A stretch of 64,000 bases of DNA from Xiphydria camelus (GCA_963678675.1 OY783194.1:30544278-30608277); one strand, 5' to 3'. Counted from the first letter of the stretch, positions 49,401 through 61,599 are shown. Translations and numbers: made by a program. Notes: generated from the letters alone by a model not told the origin.

Positions 49401-50601
49401 TCGCGGGCGATTATCGCGCGTCGTTCGCGAGCTGCGGTGCGAACGATTCGACCAATGGCTTACGGGGAAAGTGGAAAACTCGACGCCGCGAGATGTCGTC
49501 CTTTTCTCGTTCGAACGAAGTCGTACCCAGCATTACTTATTTCGTTCGTCGACCATATTTCACGCGGGATAAAGATTACAGCGGTTGACGGGGTCGCGCG
49601 GTGGTTGATATCCTCCGATAAATTAATGAGTCGATTGTAGAAAAAAAAACAGAGATACGTCGACGACTGTATCATCTCGCTCGCCTCGCGTGGCAACGAC
49701 TGTAGACTTTATCCTATTCGCAGATTAGAGATTATTTTCATTCATGGTAGCTATAGGCTCATCTCCCGCGTGAATCCCTGCGGAAATGCGTACGCGTACC
49801 TATATACCTACGGTCCTCTCGGAGACTGATGCGAGAACCGAAAATCGAATTTGAGCTTCGACTCGTGAAAGGAAAAATTGTATTCGGATTGGAAAAGAGA
49901 AATTAATTTAAGGGTAGAGAGAAGGCAAGTTGGAAGCAAGCGAAGGATATCTAAATCTTACGGTACAATTCCACCTCTCGTGCGACGAAACGATTTTCCC
50001 GATCGATCGATTTTAGGAGATCGTCGTTTCGAGCAGCCTGTCGCGGTTTTGCGTGCGCGCTCGGAAAGCCGAATCGAGCGGCGCCGCGCGCGTGTATAGA
50101 TTTTGTATAGGAACGTCCCCTCGAGGAAGTCTCGAAAAATGACTGAACCGTACCGAGTACGAGTTGCACGTGTATTTGTGATGTGCGTACACTACAGTAA
50201 GATATATTAGATTATTACGACCTCTCGTATCTCCCTTCGCGTACGCGGAACGCACGCATTGTCGCACGGGCACAAAAGGCGCGAGTGTAATCATCCCGCG
50301 CGCGCGCGCGCTCCCAGCAACTCCTCATCCCGCAGTCGCCCATTCTAAACCGACAAGTATCTACTATTCACAGTATCCACAATGCGCGGTGTGCTTATGT
50401 TTTCGAATAAAATGTCTCGTTAATGCCCGCTCGTTGCACTCTTTTTAGCGGGAACCCCTTCACCCGTCGTCGAGTGGCCGTTGCACAAAGAATCTCGTGT
50501 TGTACGAAAACTGCGACGGTCGATTGCCCGTGATGAATGTGGATCGCGAGACTTTTTTTTCGAGCGAGAAACGGCGGAGCGCGAGGCACAAAGTTATATA
50601 G

Positions 50602-50776
50602 GTACACTGAAAAAAAATATTTAGCTAATCCAGCTATATTTCTGGCTGCCTCAGACATTATTTTGTGACAAGTAGAAAAATATTGCTAGCATAGCAAGAA
50701 TTCTTGCTATTGCGAAGAAAATTATCACTGCAATTACTATAATTGTCTAGTTGTGGCCAAATTTTTTTGAGTGTAC
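50602..50776. mobile_element. MITE family G (175 bp)
   Basis: GTACACTGAAAAAAAATATTT start and CAAATTTTTTTGAGTGTAC end. GCTAGCATAGCAAGAATTCT forms part of the AT-rich interior. Single copy. Confidence 0.7.
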
Positions 50777-51031
50777 TTACAAAGAGAAGAAGAATTAGTT
50801 GGATCTACTGAAAATTACTTGCAGGGTCGCGAGTAATTGTTTGTTTATATCACTGAAATTTTTTAATACATCAATTTGATATCTTCTACTTACAGTCATG
50901 TGGAATAGTATGTGACTGCAAGGAAGAAATATCTTATCAATATGAAAAAAGATCTAATTAATGTAAATAAATTACTTGCGATCCCGCAAGAAATTTTTAG
51001 TAGATCCAATTAATTCTTTTTCTTTATATAC
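50777..51031. mobile_element. MITE family C, copy 5
   Basis: TTACAAAGAGAAGAAGAATTA start and TTAATTCTTTTTCTTTATATA end, with TTGGATCTACTGAAAATTACTTG. It directly abuts family G. An F-type end (AAAATTTCTCTCGGTGCAC, to 51058) follows it. Confidence 0.78.
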
Positions 51032-51228
51032 AATCTATAAAATTTCTCTCGGTGCACGCTAATGAACTAACAGCATCCACCCAGTGTTCAGACCTTGACA
51101 TTTTCCTTGAGTGTACGATTCACTGGATGGTTTTTTATCTCCACGGAACTCTCGATAGACTTAAAATTGACTTAAAAAGAATGGGGGACTCAATTTTATG
51201 AAATTTGTCCCAAAGTTTTCACCTTCAA

Positions 51229-51436
51229 CACGGAAAGAAACCAGCAGTCTTTACCGCCTCGTTCAGTAGCGCTGAGACTCGAGCTCATTTTCAAGAATTT
51301 GTACAGAGGAGGCATTTCTATTTACTGTTGCGAACGGTACATGAAACAGTCTGCTCTGTGGAAATTTTTAAAAATGAGCTCGAGTCTCGGCGCTACTAGA
51401 TGAGGCGGTAAAGATTATTATACTTGTTTTCCCGTG
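51229..51436. mobile_element. 208-bp MITE with ~70-bp inverted arms (family S)
   Basis: The left arm contains GTCTTTACCGCCTC and GACTCGAGCTCATTTT, and the right arm carries their complements (AAAATGAGCTCGAGTC, GAGGCGGTAAAGA). Outer ends are CGGGAAAACAAG-like. Only one copy is seen in the window. Confidence 0.7.
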
Positions 51437-52211
51437 AAAGGATATTTCGTAAACAGAGAGAAACGCGAACTTTGAAATCTTCCTGTCTCGTCTTCGACGG
51501 GGTTTTTCTACCGCAAATAAGTACAACGCACGTGGAACTCGCCGTTCGAGATTACGACCAAATGGTGCTATGAAGATCGTCAGTTTCCCTGACAAGCCCC
51601 GTGATCGCGTGCGATGTAGCGATCAGCCTTTGTACCGAAGTATGATCTTCCTGCGGGAAGCCTATTGGGTTACCGCCGAGCCCCGAACGCCGCGCGCGCG
51701 TATACCCCCATGCTGGATATTATAGCGAACTATAGCGATCGGAGGCTCCGCGCGGCGTCTCGATTATAGCGATCTCGCTGAATGGAATATTATAGACTCC
51801 TTTGGGCATCCGAGAGAGCGAGCGGGGCCTCGGGGGTATCGAATGTCCGTAACTCGAGATTCCGTTGGAGCCAATTTGGCGAGGAGCGATGCTCCGGAAA
51901 AATAATACCGCCTACCAGCACGTCGCGCCGTGGCGACGCGCGGCTACGGTATTAGAGGTGCCGCGGGCGCGTAGACCGTATTTATCGTTGTCAGATTCGT
52001 ACGGGTATGGAAATGTGGATGCACCGGAGACTGTGGCGCGTGAAAAAAAAAAAAAGAAGAGTACGGATTATGGAATTTTTAGAAATTGGATAAGAAAGTG
52101 TACGAGGGGAGCTCGTATGATTATCAAGAGTCGAGGATGGGTGGGTTCCACGTGAGGACGAACTATGGTAGGCTCCGTGCTGCCAGCCATCGAACACACT
52201 GACAATGACGA

Positions 52212-52463
52212 GGGAAAAGGTCTAGTTGAATAGGAACCTAATGGAAAAATTTATTTGAAATGAACAGGAATTAATTAATATCGGACAGAAATCAATTTGA
52301 ATTAAATAAATGTTTCGTCCATCTTTTTAATCGAGTAGATACGCGAACCTAGTAAGATATTTTTCTAATTCAAAAATATACTTTTATTCGATGTGAATAA
52401 ATTCCTACTCATCTCAAAAAAAAATTTCTATTGGGATCGTATTAAACTAGACCTTTGTCCTAG
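52212..52463. mobile_element. MITE family I, copy 1
   Basis: GGAAAAGGTCTAGTTGAATA start and ATTAAACTAGACCTTTGTCC end are inverted. The interior is rich in AATAAATGTTTCGTCC and TTTATTCGATGTGAATAAA motifs. Confidence 0.7.
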
Positions 52464-53451
52464 GTGCACTGTCGAAGTATGGTTTAAGAATAATTATTTC
52501 GTTAAAAATCATTCTTTCGAGAAAAATTTAGCATATACCTGTGTATGAATGGTTGCATGATTGAAGGGGCAAGTAGATAAGTACATTTTTGGTCCGTCAT
52601 TCGTTTTTGTTTTGTAGAGTTGTTGTAAAGGTATTGCTCCTTCGATCGCGCGATCATTAATATATAAGCATATACTAAGTTTCATTTTGTATATAGAATT
52701 AGGCGAGAAAGATTTCTCCCGATCGTTACTGCATACTGTAAGAAATATTTACCTATACCTTTAATATAGGTACCTACAATTATGCATAAAGCTTTTATCC
52801 AATATTGCCATTGTGAAAATTAATATAGGTATTCATTTGTGCACTTTATATTAAACATTTACCGAGCTTTATACCATACAATTGTATTAAATTTAATATA
52901 AATTTTTCTTACAGCGTGAGATGTATGTCTAATATACTCGAACATTTTTCGCATGGAAAATAGATAGATACTCCTCCACCCTTGCCACGAATTCCATTTT
53001 TCAATGAATCTTCTCGAATGCCCCCTCGAATTTCAAGAATTCTATTCGATATAACCGCGCGACTTCGACGCCATTTTTTGCCGCAGGTATTACCACGTTT
53101 TACGAGGTTCCGCGCGCACATCCATCTGTGCGCGTTCGACGGTGCTCCTCGTTGTTGCGCTACCCATATACAGCTCGTATATACACACCGATTTTGGGCC
53201 GTGGGTTTTATCTGATTAAACCGACATGGAAACATGGGGTTACGCGTGTAAGCCCGCAGCGACAGTCCATGGGGAACGTCGAACAAATGAATAATGAAAA
53301 TTAAACCCGTGATGCTATCGGTAAGCACCACGGGATTACGTACGCATCAGCGCGCCTGCAACGCGCGTATACATATATCCTGAACCCTGTACGAAATCCT
53401 GCCACATTTATATATATCCCTATATCGTTCCGCGGGAGGAAAAAAATGCGC

Positions 53452-53474
53452 ACTCTCTCTCTCTCTCTCTCTCT
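53452..53474. repeat. (CT)n microsatellite
   Basis: About 11 CT units preceded by a GCGCA. Confidence 0.9.
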
Positions 53475-53547
53475 TAGCCCCGTATTTACGAGTGCATACA
53501 ACTTCTCGCCTCGAAAGAGATTTTGGAAACGTACACAGAGCAAAGGG

Positions 53548-53863
53548 ATTAGTAATGTTTACAGTGAATTCCAACGATAAGCTTCTCGGCTCCTCGAGGT
53601 GAAACATTGCGTTTTTTAATTGACACAGCGTACTTTTTACAGTTTGTAGTGGTATTAAACCAACAGACACCCGAAACATATTAACGGGAGATTAGTAGGT
53701 AAATTTACACTTAACAAAATTCCGCGACGTGGACCTATATAGACCCACACCAGTGAAATGGTGTTAAAAATCAATATCACTTTTTTACCGTGTATAAACC
53801 GAGGTTTATACTATTACGAACTATAAAAAGTACGCTTTGGTCTATTAGAAACTTGAAGTCAAC
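53548..53863. repeat. Repeat family K, copy 1, with element J inserted
   Basis: TTACAGTGAATTCC, TCCTCGAGGTGAAACATTG, GACACAGCGTA, CAACAGACACCCGAAACAT and GAACTATAAAAAGTACGCT match 59888-60510. About 53710-53797 (CGTGGACCTATATAGACCC ... TTTTTTACCGTGTATA) is element J, absent from K copy 2. Confidence 0.65.
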
Positions 53864-54358
53864 GAAAGATTGAGATGCTCTCGGTGCAGTCAGCGCAGCC
53901 TGAAGGAAAACGCTATCACAAATTATGAACGCGACGAAGAAAAAGTATCAAAACGACTACACAAATGCGACGTGAAACGATCGCTCTTCGAAATGCTAGC
54001 GTCTCAAAATATAGGTACGCAGCATCCATCACGAAACCTGGCATAAAAAAGCGTGCGTGGCCATCGACCCGTTATACAGATAGGTACGAGTATGCACGCA
54101 TCTTCCTTTTCTAGCGTACTATTTACATATCTAGTAGGTATATCTATCCCGCACCACTTGGGCGATAATACCTGCCCGTGTATCGCCCGCCCTCGCACAC
54201 CTACAGGCATACCGTTGCCCGTCGTAAGTCGATCTCGATACACCCGAGAAGTTGATGGATTACGGCAAAACGAAAAAATATCGCGACCCGACGTTCCTTC
54301 CCGCACGCCTATATCATCTCGGTTAAATCGATGGCGCGTAATTCCGAATACATTATCC

Positions 54359-54459
54359 TCTCTCTCTCTCTTTCTCTCTCTCCCCCCTCCCTCAGAGGGC
54401 CTCTGCGGCCCTAGAACAAAATAAATGCTTCTTCTTCTTCTTCTCCCTCTCTCTCTCTC
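54359..54459. repeat. Pyrimidine-rich simple repeats
   Basis: (CT)n with T interruptions (54359-54383), then (CTT)n and (CT)n (54431-54459) directly before the D/B composite. Confidence 0.85.
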
Positions 54460-54460
54460 C

Positions 54461-54986
54461 TACACCGAGAAAGTAGTTTATTTGTATTATTAATAAATGT
54501 TTGTTTGAATGTGGCGAAGTAAACATTTTATCGGACCAAATAAATACTTGTTAAACATTACAATATTTATTTGGCGCGATTAGATCTATTGAGGCAACCG
54601 TTTGAATGAAATAAACGTTTTAACGATTAACGTATATTTCTGGTCTTACACTGAGAAAAATAATTAGATTAAAAAGACAAAACCCATCTATTATAGTTGA
54701 ACGTGTTTAGTTCTTTTCACCAAAATACCTACTGGTCAGTTTAACCAAATATCTAGTTATTCTAACCAAATATTTAGTTATTTCAACCAAAAATTCAGCT
54801 ATTCTATCTAAAAATTGGTCAGTTTAACCAAACAGACGGAGAAACCATATTCCACCGAACGGTTTGGTCATTCATCATCTCCAGGATTTTCGTTGGAAAG
54901 TTGTTTCTTTCAGAGCAACGAAACATCTATTCCACCGTCATTTGAAATTACATTTATTAACTATTAATGAACTGTACTCTCCGTGT
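54461..54986. mobile_element. MITE family D with a family B copy inserted (composite 2)
   Basis: TACACCGAGAAAGTAGTTTA start and GAACTGTACTCTCCGTGT end. A full-length B element occupies 54647-54917. The break in D (after GTCTTA, before ACGAAACATCTATTCC) is at the same place as in the composite at 1909-2342. Confidence 0.82.
54647..54917. mobile_element. MITE family B, copy 7 (inside D)
   Basis: TACACTGAGAAAAATAATTAG start. The right end is decayed to TTTCTTTCAGAGCA. It is longer than the B copy in composite 1. Confidence 0.8.
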
Positions 54987-55516
54987 TTACAGCGAGGATC
55001 GCCATATAAGTGACGCTGCGCGACGACGACGCATAACACGCGGCGGGAGGCGTGCGCGCCCCGCGTCCTACGTGTCTATACAACGCGCGAGGTACCACAC
55101 ATCTCGCACGGGGTTGGACCGGAGAGGGGCACGAGGCGACGGCGGCTCGAGGGGGTCGGCGGGCCCCAAAGTTGGTTATAATGGTCGCCAAATGTGTCCC
55201 GCTCGTCGGACGCGGCCGCATTATGCCAAGGTGTGAACCGCGGGACACAAATACTCCGGCAGCGGGGCACAAAAGGCGAAACCCACCGGGGCCAAGCCGC
55301 TTACGATCAATACCGATCCTGCGTGCGATCTTTCGTGTCATTCGCGCGTCCAAAAGTGTCCGGCTTACAATGCCAAATGGGGAGAAGTGCCGCTTAAAAA
55401 TACCTACTTCTCGGATCTCTCGCGCTGCGTGCGGCGCGCCCCGCAAGTCCCCGCAATTCGGGAGGAGGCACGTTCTGCGCGCGGGGATATTGCATTATCG
55501 GGGATCCGGGCCGCGT

Positions 55517-55547
<31 letters not shown>

Positions 55548-55548
55548 G
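55517..55548. repeat. (CT)n followed by (GC)n
   Basis: Eleven CT units change into GCGCGCGCG, a purine/pyrimidine boundary in a very CpG-rich block. Confidence 0.9.
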
Positions 55549-55995
55549 TACCGGGGCCTGCTGCGGTTTGGTACCTCGCTCGTCGAGGAAATAGGTAGAC
55601 GGCGGCGCGGGGCGCTTGGCTCTCGCTCTCGCGATCGGTTTTCACTGCGGACCGCGCGAGTAGAGTATCGAGAATCGGATCTGCGGGAGCGTGAATGGAG
55701 ACGAAGAAAGGGGACTCCGTGTCGTTTCGCCGTCAATGGGCTACTTTGGCGCGTTACGGAAACCGTTTCGAATCTGCACGCTTTCGCTTCGACGCTGCAG
55801 GGGCTATATTAAGAGATACAGTTTCCGCGAGGCATCGTTTTGTAGAGGGAAACGGGAGGTCGTCGAGAGCGCTCGCGGTTTTCTCCGCAGTCGGACGGGG
55901 AAACAATGGGTTTCATCGAAATAAACGTGTCTTCGAATGTAGTCCTATAATAGCGCATTTATTCGAATCAAATTGTGTTGATTCAATTGAATACG

Positions 55996-56280
55996 CCCAG
56001 GAAAAAGGTCTGGTTGAATGCGAACCTAATAGAAACATTTATTCGACTAAAAAGACATGCAAAATATGTATTTAATTTAAATAGACTTTTGTTCCATGTG
56101 AATATAAATTCCTATTTATCTCTGATACATTTTTCTATCAATTTCATATTCAACTAGGACTTTTCCCTCAGCGTAGGTACTATTTGGATGAAATCGGTAT
56201 TCATTCGAACCGAATAAAACGTGCTCTTGAGACTATCAAGAAACGCGTTTCTTTCGATCCAGTAAATTTGTTTCTTAGCG
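55996..56280. mobile_element. MITE family I copy 2 followed by family H fragment
   Basis: The I copy spans 55996-56175 (CCCAGGAAAAAGGTCTGGTTG ... CAACTAGGACTTTTCCCTCAGCG). It is followed at 56180-56280 by a decayed H copy (ATTCATTCGAACCGAATAAA, GAGACTATCAAGAAACGCG). Confidence 0.6.
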
Positions 56281-57009
56281 TACTAAAAGTTTAGTTAAAT
56301 TTGTTCATCTTTCACTTTTCTCACTGCGCGACATAGGTATTAACATAATATTTCCTCGTAAAAATAACCCACTTATCGAGCTCATATTCGCGTGCGACTC
56401 GTCCTACATATCCTACGTATAGAACACCCGCAGGAAACGCGTAATCGCGCGAAATTCTGATAACCGTACAACGCGATGATCGAACGATTAATTCATTACG
56501 CTTCGTTACTCGTTTCGCCGAAAAAAATAGATCGCACGCGGCGACGTCGGAGTTCCAGGAAGAGTAATCGAGGCGCGACGATCGGAGATGGACGTCGACA
56601 GGCCCCGAAGACGTCGACAGTCCGCGCGAGCGAGTTCTACGTATAACGGATCGGACGGCTCTCTAGGACTCGGCCGTGGGGAGAAATGATATCGACGTTG
56701 ACGTATGTATGTATCCTTACCGGGATAAGGCTTCGCGCGGCCGCCGCGCTATATTGTACGGCAATAATAAAAACATTTGCGTCGCGTGTTCGGGAGTTGT
56801 TCGCACCTCTCGGCGATGCATTGTGTTAAAGCGCTGCAGGTGTAGGTATAATACCTACACTCGAGCGTCGACAATAGAGGCGTGACGCTCGACTACTGGC
56901 AATATTTTCGCCCCCGAACGGCTCAAGTGTTTCAGCGGCGCGCGCGCGCGCGTTGACGTTTATAGATTTCTTTCGGAAACATATCGTCGGTCTTATCACG
57001 TAACAGCCC

Positions 57010-57345
57010 GTTCACACGATACGGTTTTTTCCCGTTTCGGTATTTTACCGAATCCGTTTTTTTACCGTGTGCTGCAGTGGCGCATACATTTAAATGGGCG
57101 CGTTCACACGGTACGTCTTCGAAACTCATACGGCAATTTCACCGATTAGGTCGAGACTGGCGTTCGGTTTTCGGGGGTCGTGTTCACACGATACGGTTTT
57201 TTCCCGTTTCGGTAAATTCACCGAATCGGTTTTTTACCGTGTGCTGCAGTGGCGCATACATTTAAATGGGCGCGTTCACACGGTACGTCTTCGAAACGCA
57301 TACGGCAATTTCACCGATTCGGTCGCGACTGACATTCGGTCTTGT
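57010..57345. repeat. Tandem repeat, two units of 172 bp
   Basis: The segment beginning GTTCACACGATACGG at 57010 recurs at 57182 with only a few substitutions, including TGCTGCAGTGGCGCATAC and GGGCGCGTTCACACGGTACG. It lies at the left end of the 940-bp transposon and duplicates its terminal inverted repeat. Confidence 0.85.
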
Positions 57346-57494
57346 CACTGAAAACCGAATGGCCCGATTCGGGAAAATAATCAAATCGGTTGCTAGTGGC
57401 AATGTTTATGCATCGAAGTGTTCAGACAGGATAGTTTTCGTACTGATAGGGCTCATGCATGGCCGGGTGATGGCGCGACAATAAACAATGATTT

Positions 57495-57600
57495 TAACCC
57501 TTTTAGTACCGGACGACGATATATCGTCGTTCTCTGCACTTGCGAAAAGTGCCAGCGACGATATATCGTTGCGTATGCGATGGCGCCATGTTCTTCGCAT
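57495..57600. repeat. TTAA-flanked end-like fragment with ACGATATATCGT palindromes
   Basis: TTAACCCTTTTAGTACC at 57494-57510 looks like a piggyBac-type terminus (TTAA target, CCCTTT start). It is followed by two GACGATATATCGT palindromes (57520 and 57557). No matching opposite end was found, so it may be only a fragment inside the larger transposon. Confidence 0.3.
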
Positions 57601-58345
57601 TACGAAAAGCTCTATCTGAAAATAAATTTATAAAACATTATAAACGATCTAATAACATTGCAAAGTAATGTAATAAAAATTGTTTTTGAGTATCCTTTGC
57701 ATTCGCTCGAGCGGCACTGTTTCGACGCCCGGGCGATTGGTTGACACGTCCACTCGACGTGTGCGAAACACTTGCCAGAGCCGTAGCCGAGATAGGTATA
57801 GTGTCAGGGGGCTGACCGATTCGGTAGAATTTTACCGAAACGGTGAAAAACCGTATAGTCTGAACGGGCTGTTCGGTAAAATTACCGAAACGGTGAAAAA
57901 CCGCATCGTGTGAACGAAAAAACCGTATCGTGTGAACGGGCTGTAAGGGAGTATCTCAGTTTTGATGATTTCTCAGTAGAGCGATTTAAAATATTTTACG
58001 ATTTTTCATTGTGAATAAGTCCTGCAATTATTTTCATAGCTCGGTGATTTTTTTAATGTAAAAAATTATGCGCTTGAATGCCTTTTAAATCACACCTATC
58101 CTAAGGCCTACTATACGTGAGATTTAAATTTTGATTATTTTGAGATACGACGAAAAAAAATATACATGATGGGGAGCAAAAGTATCAAATGTTGAGGTAC
58201 GCCGGGTCGTGAGATAAAAATATAAGGCTTATAAGAGAGAGCAACCTATTGGCGGTCTTAACTCAATTTTCAAATTTTCTGAGGTAGGTACGCCCTTACT
58301 TGATAAGACCGACGATATGCCTACATAGACTCGATGAAAACGTAC

Positions 58346-58553
58346 CATGAGGCTAAACTTACTCGACAGGAAAGAAACTTTAATCACTATTATCTCATTA
58401 CGTATGAGCTTTCGGCTCATATGTGTGTAATACTTTTTTGAAGATCACATTCCAATCTACAATAAAGTCTTATATCAACACGAGCTAAAAATTCACAGAT
58501 AATGAGATAATAGTGACTGAAGTTTCTGTCCTCGTGATTAAGTTTAGCCTCAC
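58346..58553. mobile_element. Element O, copy 2 (uninterrupted)
   Basis: CCATGAGGCTAAACTTACTCG start and GATTAAGTTTAGCCTCACATG end are inverted, with AAAGAAACTTTAATCACTA and TAGTGACTGAAGTTTC as inner arms. It is the empty counterpart of 14322-15022. Confidence 0.8.
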
Positions 58554-58558
58554 ATGCG

Positions 58559-58675
58559 GTGTACACGGTAAAAAAGTGGTGTTAATTCTTAACACCATTT
58601 CACCGGTATGAATCTATGTGTACCGCATCTGGTGTTATTTATTCTTATGTCATTGTTAACACCGAAAGTGATCTA
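58559..58675. mobile_element. Small element J, copy 2
   Basis: TGTACACGGTAAAAAAGTGG start with TTAACACCATTTCACCGG, and a weaker inverted end GTTAACACCGAAAGTGATC. Related to 53710-53797 and 60527-60664. Confidence 0.6.
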
Positions 58676-59887
58676 CATCGTTTCGACTAATTAAAACCAA
58701 TTAAATCTTTTCTCGTGAGAAGAAAAAGATTTGGTCAAAAGATGTAACAGGTAGATACTCTGATACACCGCAGTATAGGCCTGTTGCGTACTTTCACAAG
58801 CGTAGTTTTTGTTTGTGTTACACATGTACGTATAGAGAATTTACACCCCAGTGTTTCGCCAAGAAACCCAGTTTGGCGGCGCTGTTTTCCGTAATACAAT
58901 ATACATTCATACTTGTGATAGTGTGCATGGGCTCTACGCAATAGGCCTATAGACTATCCATTCCCTGTACCCCACAACGCCAGTTTCACGTTCGTGCAAC
59001 AGTTGCAGTCATCCTCTTCGCATTCCGGAGCCGCGAGATGGCTTTCCGTCCATCAAGAGCCTCCCGCAACCTCCGCTTCGACAGCCGCGACGAGAGTCGG
59101 CGCGACTCCGCGCGCGAAGACACGACGGCGAAGATCGTATCGCGACTCCTTCCGCAAGCAAGGCTGAAGGTCCTGCCACTGCCGCTAATCCCGGTTCCGC
59201 GTGAATCGTCACGTGCGAGCGAGGTTCTCCTTAAAAGTTTTGCACCTGAAACACGGCCCCTCTCGACCCTATCCCCATCGGTAATTACTTCCAGATGTGA
59301 CCTTCCCGGCCGAGTAGCGGTTCCCGTATTTGCATGGTTTATTGTCATACCGGCGCGGCCTCACCGGGGCGAGCGACAAGAGGGCCTATCGTTCGGCCTC
59401 CGCGACCACGGCTGTATTCCGGAAAACCCCGAGTAGAGCCGGCGCGCCCACTCGTCCCACGGCATATCGCTCTCCTCTCGTACACCGCTGTTCGAGCGCT
59501 ACGGGATCCTTTCCAGGAGGCGCGTCTCGGATCGATAACTTTATTGGTCGCCTCGCCGGCGGCTCGCTCGTAAACTTGAAATCCGTCCAAATTCTTTCCC
59601 CGGGCGAGAGCGATATCGTACGCGCGCGCGCGCTCACTTTCTTCCGCGAGTGGAGGAGGAGAGATTGGCCGAGTGACGTCGAGGGACGAGGGTGGTGAAG
59701 GGTTGTGGGAGAAAATAAAAGAGGTCGCACGTCGCTCGGTCGATCGTAGCTTAATTGGACGGCTTTATACGCGGCGAGAGTAGTTGCGATATCTCGAGAA
59801 GGCCTCTCCGATGCGTTGCGCGGGATTGGTAAGAAGGGTCTTCTCGACGAGATGTCGATTAGACGCGTAGGTAGACGGCGAAAGAGG

Positions 59888-60510
59888 ATTAGTAGTTTTT
59901 ACAGTGAAACCTGATAACGGAATTCCTCGAGGTGAAATATTGAATTTTTTAATAGACACAGGGTAGGATTGACTGAGGCGAATCGAATCATAAATCAATG
60001 TTTCTTAAATCGCGTTGAAAATGTAGGTAGGTACTTCGTTCCTCTTCGATACGGTGCACTCAGAGAAACATTTATTTGAATACGAACCTCTTGGAAAATT
60101 TATTAGTAAGAAATAGAATTTGTTTCATATCGAACAAAGATTTATTTGAATAAAATAAATATTTGAGTACTTACATCGCGTAAAACGTTTATTTACTTTA
60201 AACTTCTGTTTGCTCATTTTAAATAAATTCTTCATTCGTCGCGAATAAAAGTTTCTGCTAGGTTCGTATTCAAATAAACTTTTATCTGGGTGTAATGCGA
60301 ATGATCGAAATGCTCATTATCACCGCAATTTAAGAAATATGGGTCTATGATTCGATTCGCCCTGTAATCCGATTCGCCTCGATCTACCCTACATTTTACA
60401 GTTCGTTACAGTACCTAAGTAACCCGTAGAAACCCGACACATATCAACGGAAGATTGGTAAATTTTACCGTAGATATTTATGCTATTATGAACTGTAAAA
60501 AGTACGCTAT
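59888..60510. repeat. Repeat family K, copy 2, with element I inserted
   Basis: Same order of motifs as 53548-53863. Between ~60058 and 60292 it carries an I-type element (CACTCAGAGAAACATTTATTT ... AAATAAACTTTTATCTGGGTG). Confidence 0.65.
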
Positions 60511-60526
60511 GGTAAAAAATTCTGCG

Positions 60527-60664
60527 GTGTGGACCTATACAAATCACACATTTTTGGTATTACATAACAATGTAATTAAGACTGAAAGACACCAGATGTG
60601 GCACATATAGGTTCACACCGGTGAAACGCTACTAAAAATTAACACCACTTTCTTACCGTGCAGA
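60527..60664. mobile_element. Small element J, copy 3
   Basis: GCGGTGTGGACCTATACAAA start and CCACTTTCTTACCGTGCA end, with the GTTCACACCGGTGAAACGC block in common with copies 1 and 2. It begins immediately after K copy 2. Confidence 0.6.
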
Positions 60665-61219
60665 AACGCTGCCTGATGGCAAAAGTCGCGACGTGAGAAT
60701 CGTTCGAAGCGATCGCGCGAGCTTTTCCAATTTAGGAGCGTTTAAGCGCTTTCGCGCGACCCTTCGCCGCGCGTCCTCCCGAGGGGGGCGTATTTAAAAA
60801 GGCCCACCCGTTCGCCGCTGCCGAGATGTAACAACAAACAGCCTGGAAGACGTATTTGCCGGGCGCGATATCGAGTTCCCGCACTTCCTGCGCGTCACGC
60901 ACCGAACGCGTCTCGTGGCGCCACCGCTGGAGCGCCTCGACGTCGCGTCCCACGGATTGACGAGCACCACCCCTAAAGACAACAGGAATAGCCCCTGTCG
61001 TCTCCCGCGCGCGAGTGCATTTAGTCGCGCGCGAACGCTCTTTTTCGTCCCGCGCGCTTCGCGTCTCTTCCGTTTGAAACGTTCGCGGGTTAGAAGCGCA
61101 CGGAGTCGGGGTGGCCGTTCCTCTTCGTTTTTGTCTTCGGGTTTTGACGATCGGCGCGGGTCCCGTTGTCGACTAGTCAAATTAACGAAGTTTTTAGCTC
61201 GTAGCGTGAAGAACAACCG

Positions 61220-61599
61220 TTCACCGAGAAAACAATTTGTTAATAGTTAATGAATGTAATTATAGATATGGCAAAACAAATATTTCGTTAGAACAAGAAA
61301 GTATACGTTAATTATTGAAATGTTTATTTCATTGAAATGATTGCCTCAAGGTTATAAAATTCTGTCAAATAAATATTGTCATAATTAACGAATAGGTATA
61401 TAATAGGTACCTATACAAATGTATAAAAACAAATAAAACACTAAACATTTATTCGATATAGGTGCGCAGAATTTCAATACATACAAATAAATAATGTAAC
61501 AGTTAACGAATATTTAGGTACTTGGTTTCATGAAATGTTTGTTTCGCCATATTTAATCAAACATTTGTTAACTACGAATAAACTGTTTTCTCGGTGTAC
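61220..61599. mobile_element. MITE family D, copy 5 (rearranged, longer)
   Basis: TTCACCGAGAAAACAATTTG start and AAACTGTTTTCTCGGTGTA end. The interior contains D motifs in both orientations and an M-like piece (AACACTAAACATTTATTCGA at ~61440). Confidence 0.7.

Larger units (their letters stand above)
57004..57943. mobile_element. 940-bp inverted-repeat transposon with TAA target duplication (PIF/Harbinger-like?)
   Basis: The ends are CAGCCCGTTCACACGATACG (57004-) and the exact complement ending at 57943. They are flanked by TAA on both sides (57001-57003, 57944-57946), the 3-bp duplication typical of PIF/Harbinger elements. Inside are two tandem 172-bp units (57010 and 57182) and, near the right end, further inverted copies of the CGGTAAAATTACCGAAACGG motif (57820-57900). 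No transposase frame is present. Superfamily assignment rests on the TAA duplication only. Confidence 0.7.

Noticed and set aside
55052..55812. Several overlapping 90-180-codon frames on both strands
   Set aside because: They are arginine/serine/alanine-rich and present in many frames at once, as expected in CpG-rich DNA without stops. No domain and no splice support.
57495..57600. Full piggyBac element
   Set aside because: Only one TTAA-CCCTTT-like end is present and there is no transposase or opposite terminus.
59009..59730. Overlapping 120-130-codon frames in both directions
   Set aside because: Same composition effect; neither strand shows a recognisable motif or start context that would decide.
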